Part shown: in pieces, positions 60,241 through 64,000 of the stretch
Numbering within the stretch: the first letter of the stretch is position 1
How the letters are laid out: each line of letters opens with the position of its first letter
Assembly (NCBI GenBank): GCA_964436955.1
Contig: CAYTFC010000005.1
Location: 1-64,000, forward strand
DNA from: CAMFKD01 sp964436955
Lineage (GTDB): Bacteria; Chlamydiota; Chlamydiia; Chlamydiales; JAJFMA01
Length of the DNA: 64,000 bases
Direction of reading: 5' to 3'
Notes under the pieces: generated by a model
What the model was told of the DNA's origin: nothing
Seen by the model: the letters and a program-made list of their open reading frames with translations, nothing else
The model's database searches: none
Made by a program: the position numbers and the translations under genes

Positions 60241-62172
60241 ATGAAATTACTTCTTTACGCAGCACTCAAGAATCGTCGTCACCTCTCGCTGCTCGTGGTG
60301 ACAGTTCTTGCAATGATCGTCTTTACTTTTGCCTCACAAATGGAAAGCCTATCCATCGCCATTATCACGAAGCGGGGCCCCGAGTTTTTTGAACTCTTTT
60401 CTCCTTTAAAAGACGGCCAACTCACGAAGAGCACGACCATCACTAAGGAACAACTTGAAGAGCGCTGGCGCGACCTAACACCCGGAGATAATGCCGAATT
60501 GACGGTTGATGAAGTCTCCCACTATATGCGTGAGCATGGAGCCGATCGCGTTAATGCCGCCATCGACTATGTCAATTCATGGTTTCACTTCGAAGGCAGC
60601 ATTGGGAACCTCTGCATATTCCTCCTCTTTGTCGCCTTGATAAAGGCAATCTCCCAATTTGGACACCGCTTGACCACTAGGCTGGTCGCGATACGAGTCA
60701 GTCGAGACCTGCGCTTAAATTACTTTGAGCACTTGCAAATGCTTCCCATGGAATTCTACCAAAAACACGATATCGGTGGCCTTTCCGCACGCGCAGTTGG
60801 CGACGCCGGAGCCATAGCTGAAGCTCTTACTGCCACCCTAATCAATTATTTCCAATCACCCTTCGTCATCCTTACAACCTTGCTTTGGTGCTTTCTAGCC
60901 TCCTGGAAACTCACACTTCTCGTCTTTTTCGGACTCCCGCTCATCGCCCTACCCATCTTTTTGATCGCGCGCCAAGTGAAAAAGCTCTCGCGACAAATCC
61001 AGAAAAACCAAGAAAAATTCGGAAGCGTACTAATCGACTTCTTTGCCGGCATTCAAACCGTCAAAGCTTTTGCTATGGAAGACTTCAGCCTGAAAAAATA
61101 CCGCGAGCAAAATGAAAACCTTGCCAACCTGGAACAGAAAAGCGCCACATATGACCTCTCCTCCAGACCAATCGTCCATACCATCTCAGTTGTTTGTATT
61201 GCGACAGTGATGCTGATTGGACTCCATGTGCTTCAAATGGACGTCACTGCGCTCCTCCTCTATTGTGCCTTGTTGTATCTCCTTTATGAGCCCATCAAAA
61301 AGTTTGCTGAAGAGAACAACCAAATACAACGCGGCATCGCAGCTGCTGAGCGTATGCATGAAGTGATGGACATCACACCACAAATTCAAGACGACCCCAA
61401 TGCTATACCATTCAGTAAGTTCGAAGACTCCATTGAATTCGATAATGTGTGGTTTAAGTATGGTGATCGCTGGGTGCTGAAAGGGCTAAACCTTACCGTA
61501 CGTAAAGGCGAAACAGTCGCCCTGGTAGGTATGACAGGTGCCGGTAAATCTACCGTTGTACAACTACTCCCCCGACTGTATGACTGTCAGAAAGGTGAAG
61601 TGCGTATTGACGGACGCTCCGTGCGTCAATATACACAGCGCTCACTGCGTGATGGCATAGCGTTTGTACCGCAAAAACCCTTTCTGTTCATGGATACCAT
61701 CGCAGAGAACATCTCATTTGGACGTCCCTTTGGCATGAAGAAAGTCGTTAAAGCAGCGCAAAGAGCTTATGCCGATGAATTCATTGAGAAACTCCCCGAG
61801 GGCTATCACACCTATCTGGCAGAAGCGGGAAAAAACCTATCCGGTGGCCAACAACAACGCCTGGCAATCGCGCGAGCCCTTGTGAAAGACTCACCAATCT
61901 TGATTTTGGACGAAGCCACCTCCAGCTTGGACAACTTGAGTGAAATACGCATTCAGCAAGCATTGCAAGACCTGCGAGGCCAGGTCACGCAAATCATTAT
62001 AGCGCACCGACTCACCACTATTGAAGATGCTGACCGGATCATCTATATGGAAGATGGCGTTAAAATAGCTGAGGGCTCAAAGGAGCTCTTACTCGCCACT
62101 TGTGCCCCCTTCCGAGCCCTTTGGGAAGCCCGCCGCAAGCCAGAACATAGTGAAGAATTGGAGCCCGTATGA
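60241..62172 (+). CDS. msbA: MsbA-like ABC exporter with an N-terminal loop insertion
   Basis: Half-size ABC exporter, probably the lipid A flippase, inner membrane homodimer. 643 residues, longer than usual (about 580) because of a charged stretch of about 80 residues between helices 1 and 2 (about 40-120, KEQLEERWRDLTPGDNAELT). Membrane domain to about 340, then the ATPase: Walker A VGMTGAGKSTVVQL near residue 430, signature NLSGGQQQRLAIA near residue 535, Walker B ILILDEATSSLD. It overlaps queC by four bases. Confidence 0.9.
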   Translation: MKLLLYAALKNRRHLSLLVVTVLAMIVFTFASQMESLSIAIITKRGPEFFELFSPLKDGQLTKSTTITKEQLEERWRDLTPGDNAELTVDEVSHYMREHGADRVNAAIDYVNSWFHFEGSIGNLCIFLLFVALIKAISQFGHRLTTRLVAIRVSRDLRLNYFEHLQMLPMEFYQKHDIGGLSARAVGDAGAIAEALTATLINYFQSPFVILTTLLWCFLASWKLTLLVFFGLPLIALPIFLIARQVKKLSRQIQKNQEKFGSVLIDFFAGIQTVKAFAMEDFSLKKYREQNENLANLEQKSATYDLSSRPIVHTISVVCIATVMLIGLHVLQMDVTALLLYCALLYLLYEPIKKFAEENNQIQRGIAAAERMHEVMDITPQIQDDPNAIPFSKFEDSIEFDNVWFKYGDRWVLKGLNLTVRKGETVALVGMTGAGKSTVVQLLPRLYDCQKGEVRIDGRSVRQYTQRSLRDGIAFVPQKPFLFMDTIAENISFGRPFGMKKVVKAAQRAYADEFIEKLPEGYHTYLAEAGKNLSGGQQQRLAIARALVKDSPILILDEATSSLDNLSEIRIQQALQDLRGQVTQIIIAHRLTTIEDADRIIYMEDGVKIAEGSKELLLATCAPFRALWEARRKPEHSEELEPV

Positions 62173-62846
62173 ACCAAAAAGCCGTTGTCCTACATTCAGG
62201 AGGCATAGATAGCTCCATTGTTTTGAAGCTTGCCATCGACGAACTAGGCACCGACAACGTCACCGCTTTATCGTATGCATGGGGACAACGACATGCTATT
62301 GAGCTCGATGCCGCTGCAAAGATTTGCAAAACCTGGGGCGTCACCCACAAAGTTGTGAATGTCGATGCACTCCCGCAAATCACCAATAACGCACTGACGG
62401 ATGCCTCAATCCCCATACAACGCTTACCAGGACAACCCGCAAATACACTCGTCGTTGGTAGGAACGGACTCTTTGTGCGTTTGGGAGCCATTTATGCACA
62501 TCAGATAGGCGCCCAGTCCGTATGGATCGGGATCTTTGAACGAGAAACAGAACACTCTGGATATCGTGACTGCAGCCGAACCTATATGGACCTTAAAGAA
62601 CAAATACTTAGAATAGACCTCGCTGATCCGCATTTTACCATTCGAACCCCGCTCGTCAAGCTTACAAAAGCCCAATCGTTGGCCTTGGCGGATTCCAAAG
62701 GCATTTTGGATTTCCTACTTGAAGAAACGGTCACTTGCTATGAAGGCATCTCTAAAACCGGTTGTGGACGCTGCCCCGCCTGCCTGTTGCGTGGAGAATC
62801 CCTTTGTCAGTATAGAGCCAGCAAGGGTCATGAGCGTGGACTATGA
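62169..62846 (+). CDS. queC: 7-cyano-7-deazaguanine synthase
   Basis: Makes preQ0 for queuosine from carboxydeazaguanine with ATP and ammonia. 225 residues. PP-loop VVLHSGGIDSSIVLKLAI at the N-terminus, YAWGQRHAIELDAA near residue 37, and a C-terminal zinc site CYEGISKTGCGRCPACLLR near residue 194. No other queuosine genes lie in the window. Its ATG overlaps the msbA stop (ATGA). Confidence 0.93.
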   Translation: MNQKAVVLHSGGIDSSIVLKLAIDELGTDNVTALSYAWGQRHAIELDAAAKICKTWGVTHKVVNVDALPQITNNALTDASIPIQRLPGQPANTLVVGRNGLFVRLGAIYAHQIGAQSVWIGIFERETEHSGYRDCSRTYMDLKEQILRIDLADPHFTIRTPLVKLTKAQSLALADSKGILDFLLEETVTCYEGISKTGCGRCPACLLRGESLCQYRASKGHERGL

Positions 62847-62905
62847 AAATTTGCATAAGAATGTTGAACGGAAATCGGGATTTCAGTTAAACTGTGCGTT
62901 CTTGT

Positions 62906-62977
62906 TCCGGATTAGCTCAGCGGTAGAGCAGCGGACTGTTAATCCGTTGGTCGTAGGTTCGAATCCTTCATCCGGAG
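62906..62977 (+). tRNA. tRNA-Asn (anticodon GUU)
   Basis: 72 nt, no encoded CCA. Acceptor tccggat/atccgga, anticodon stem gcgga/tccgt, loop ctgttaa with GTT at 62938-62940, T arm gtagg-ttcgaat-ccttc with one T-T mismatch. Discriminator G fits tRNA-Asn. Confidence 0.93.
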
Positions 62978-63555
62978 CACCTGGCAGTTATGACGAAAGT
63001 CATAACTGCTTTTTTTATGTCTAAAATCCGATCTCTGTACGTTTGCGATTCTTATTCCCCATAAGTTAATTGTTCTTACTCCCCTATCCTCGTCTCAGCG
63101 TTAAAAATTATTCAAACCCAAATCATGCAAAACAGTATGTATTTTTTTAAAACGCAGAAGCGGAGAGACGGGGAACGGGAAGGCGCAGAGAAGGACAAGA
63201 AATATATAAAATTTAAGACTTATGGGTAATTGCTTGAGTGAGCGCGCACGATTGCAGGCTCTTACTGTCACGTTAAAATGTATAAAAAAATCGAATTCAT
63301 TGATTTTTTTACACATGTAATATTATTTGTGTTACAAAAAGTTTTAAACAATAAAAAAATAGCATAGCAAAAAGTAATATATGAATCCTGTTACTAAAAG
63401 ATCTTGTATTGATACGAATACCCCTTCGTCTTATATGATTAATGCCGCAAAAGTATTAGCCAACCTAATCGTATATAGCATCATCGTGGAAAACGCCAAT
63501 CATAGGGTGCTCTGTGCCTGTTTCTAGGATGTAATCCTGTTTTTAGCTGTGCCAT
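62978..63555. other. intergenic region after tRNA-Asn
   Basis: 578 bases without a supported gene. It begins with the tRNA terminator. The stretch 63090-63187 contains loosely complementary text (ctcgtctcagcgttaaaaa; ttttaaaacgcagaagcgga) that may be a degraded inverted-repeat element. The part to 63555 is A/T rich. No ribosome site precedes the short frames here. Confidence 0.5.
62984..63016 (+). terminator. Rho-independent terminator after tRNA-Asn
   Basis: Eleven-base perfect stem gcagttatgac / gtcataactgc with a GAAA loop and a seven-base T-run (63010-63016). A textbook terminator. Confidence 0.95.
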
Positions 63556-63780
63556 TTATACTTTTTTTACATGTTCACAAATTTCATCAGCAATTTTTTG
63601 CATTTCGGCAACGACTTCACTTGTGGGTGTTAAGCGTTTGCACAATTTACGTAGTCGCGCACTCATTCTACTCAAACTTTGCTTAGCTGAAGCATACTCT
63701 TGTTTGTTAGCCATTAACTCCGAATTCAACTTTGTGAGATCTTCATTTTTTTGCTGCAATTCAATAGTTGCCGGATCCAT
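63556..63780 (-). CDS. small coiled-coil protein
   Basis: 74 residues, almost entirely helical with heptad-like spacing (ELQQKNEDLTKLNSELMANK; SLSRMSARLRKLCKRL). No signal peptide. AAGGATA precedes the ATG at a workable distance. Such small coiled-coil proteins occur as secretion-apparatus parts or chaperones in chlamydiae, but nothing here identifies one. Downstream of it (63020-63555) there is no gene in range. Confidence 0.55.
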   Translation of the reverse strand: MDPATIELQQKNEDLTKLNSELMANKQEYASAKQSLSRMSARLRKLCKRLTPTSEVVAEMQKIADEICEHVKKV

Positions 63781-63920
63781 TCATTTATCCTTAGTAAAAT
63801 TCATTAAATTGTTCATAAAATCCTGTATTGTATCTTTTGGGATACGTTATTTTCAAGTGATTTTAAACTATTAATTTTGGAGATTTTGGAGCTGCCAATC
63901 CATTAGCAAGTTTATCTCAC

Positions 63921-63953
63921 ACATTGTAGCGCCGCTTCGCCGGAACGGCATTA
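63921..63953. repeat. palindromic repeat family A, copy 6 (degraded, inverted)
   Basis: Reverse-orientation copy: acattgtagcgccgcttcgc followed by cggaacggcatta. As in copy 2, one half of the palindrome has drifted (cggaacgg for cgaagcgg). Confidence 0.8.
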
Positions 63954-64000
63954 CCAAATATTTTATTTTTGGGTTTACACCCGTGGTTATATGCTTTCGC

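Overview
The window reads as chromosome of an environmental chlamydia (order Chlamydiales, outside the family of C. trachomatis). The reasons are a fused dehydroquinate dehydratase/shikimate dehydrogenase (AroDE), a CesT-type type III secretion chaperone, several small proteins with paired hydrophobic hairpins like inclusion-membrane (Inc) proteins, a Kdo transferase, a BioY/BPL_N pair, and gene orders that I recall from Chlamydia (folD-apbE; HU/IHF - YkuD - accA - msbA). Base composition looks moderate, in the mid-40s percent GC by eye. The metabolic set is larger than in pathogenic chlamydiae, and the many interspersed palindromic repeats fit an amoeba-type relative such as Waddlia. The genus is an inference.

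Layout. 1-2 kb: two Inc-like proteins with the same C-terminal motif and a secreted repeat protein. 2-12.4 kb: NAD-malic enzyme, an FAD oxidoreductase with a Rieske domain, a histone-deacetylase-like amidohydrolase, a possible permuted Cys/His hydrolase, mnmA, the BPL_N/bioY pair, and an IolC-like kinase-aldolase fusion whose kinase half looks inactive. 12.5-19 kb: a complete MoxR/DUF58/DUF4381/BatA/BatB-C/BatD operon. 19-23.3 kb: a probable type III secretion locus (chaperone, small partner, 651-residue candidate substrate, secreted protein). 23.5-26.3 kb: aroK, aroDE and a membrane-anchored protein. 26.5-33.8 kb: an oligopeptide ABC transporter with two binding lipoproteins, oppBCDF, and a 207-bp inverted-repeat element between oppA and oppB.

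33.8-42.7 kb: a channel-like membrane protein without a selectivity filter, a glycosyltransferase-like protein with a signal peptide, htpX and lemA, a 724-residue protein with a phosphoinositide-phosphatase Cx5R loop (the strongest candidate effector), small membrane proteins, a glutamate-rich repeat protein and an SNF-family Na+ symporter. 43-47 kb: two tRNAs with CAU anticodons, waaA, two related Inc-like proteins on either side of a composite inverted-repeat element, and a metallo-beta-lactamase-fold hydrolase. 47.4-53.9 kb: ugd, ispA, a sugar-1-phosphate transferase, an MreD-like protein, rarA, a GT92-like glycosyltransferase with a signal peptide, and a small secreted protein. 54-63 kb: folD, apbE, tyrS, HU/IHF, an L,D-transpeptidase, accA, an MsbA-like exporter, queC and tRNA-Asn. 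The end holds a small coiled-coil gene and repeat debris.

How it fits together. Housekeeping genes (aromatic precursors, folate, fatty acid, lipid A and cell wall, tRNA modification) are mixed with host-interaction genes (chaperone, candidate effectors, Inc-like proteins, signal-peptide glycosyltransferases) and with import systems (Opp, BioY, SNF) typical of an intracellular bacterium. At least four interspersed repeat families mark intergenic gaps. One copy supplies the last codons of waaA. Five convergent gene pairs overlap at their 3' ends. I see no CRISPR array, rRNA operon, prophage or transposase gene.
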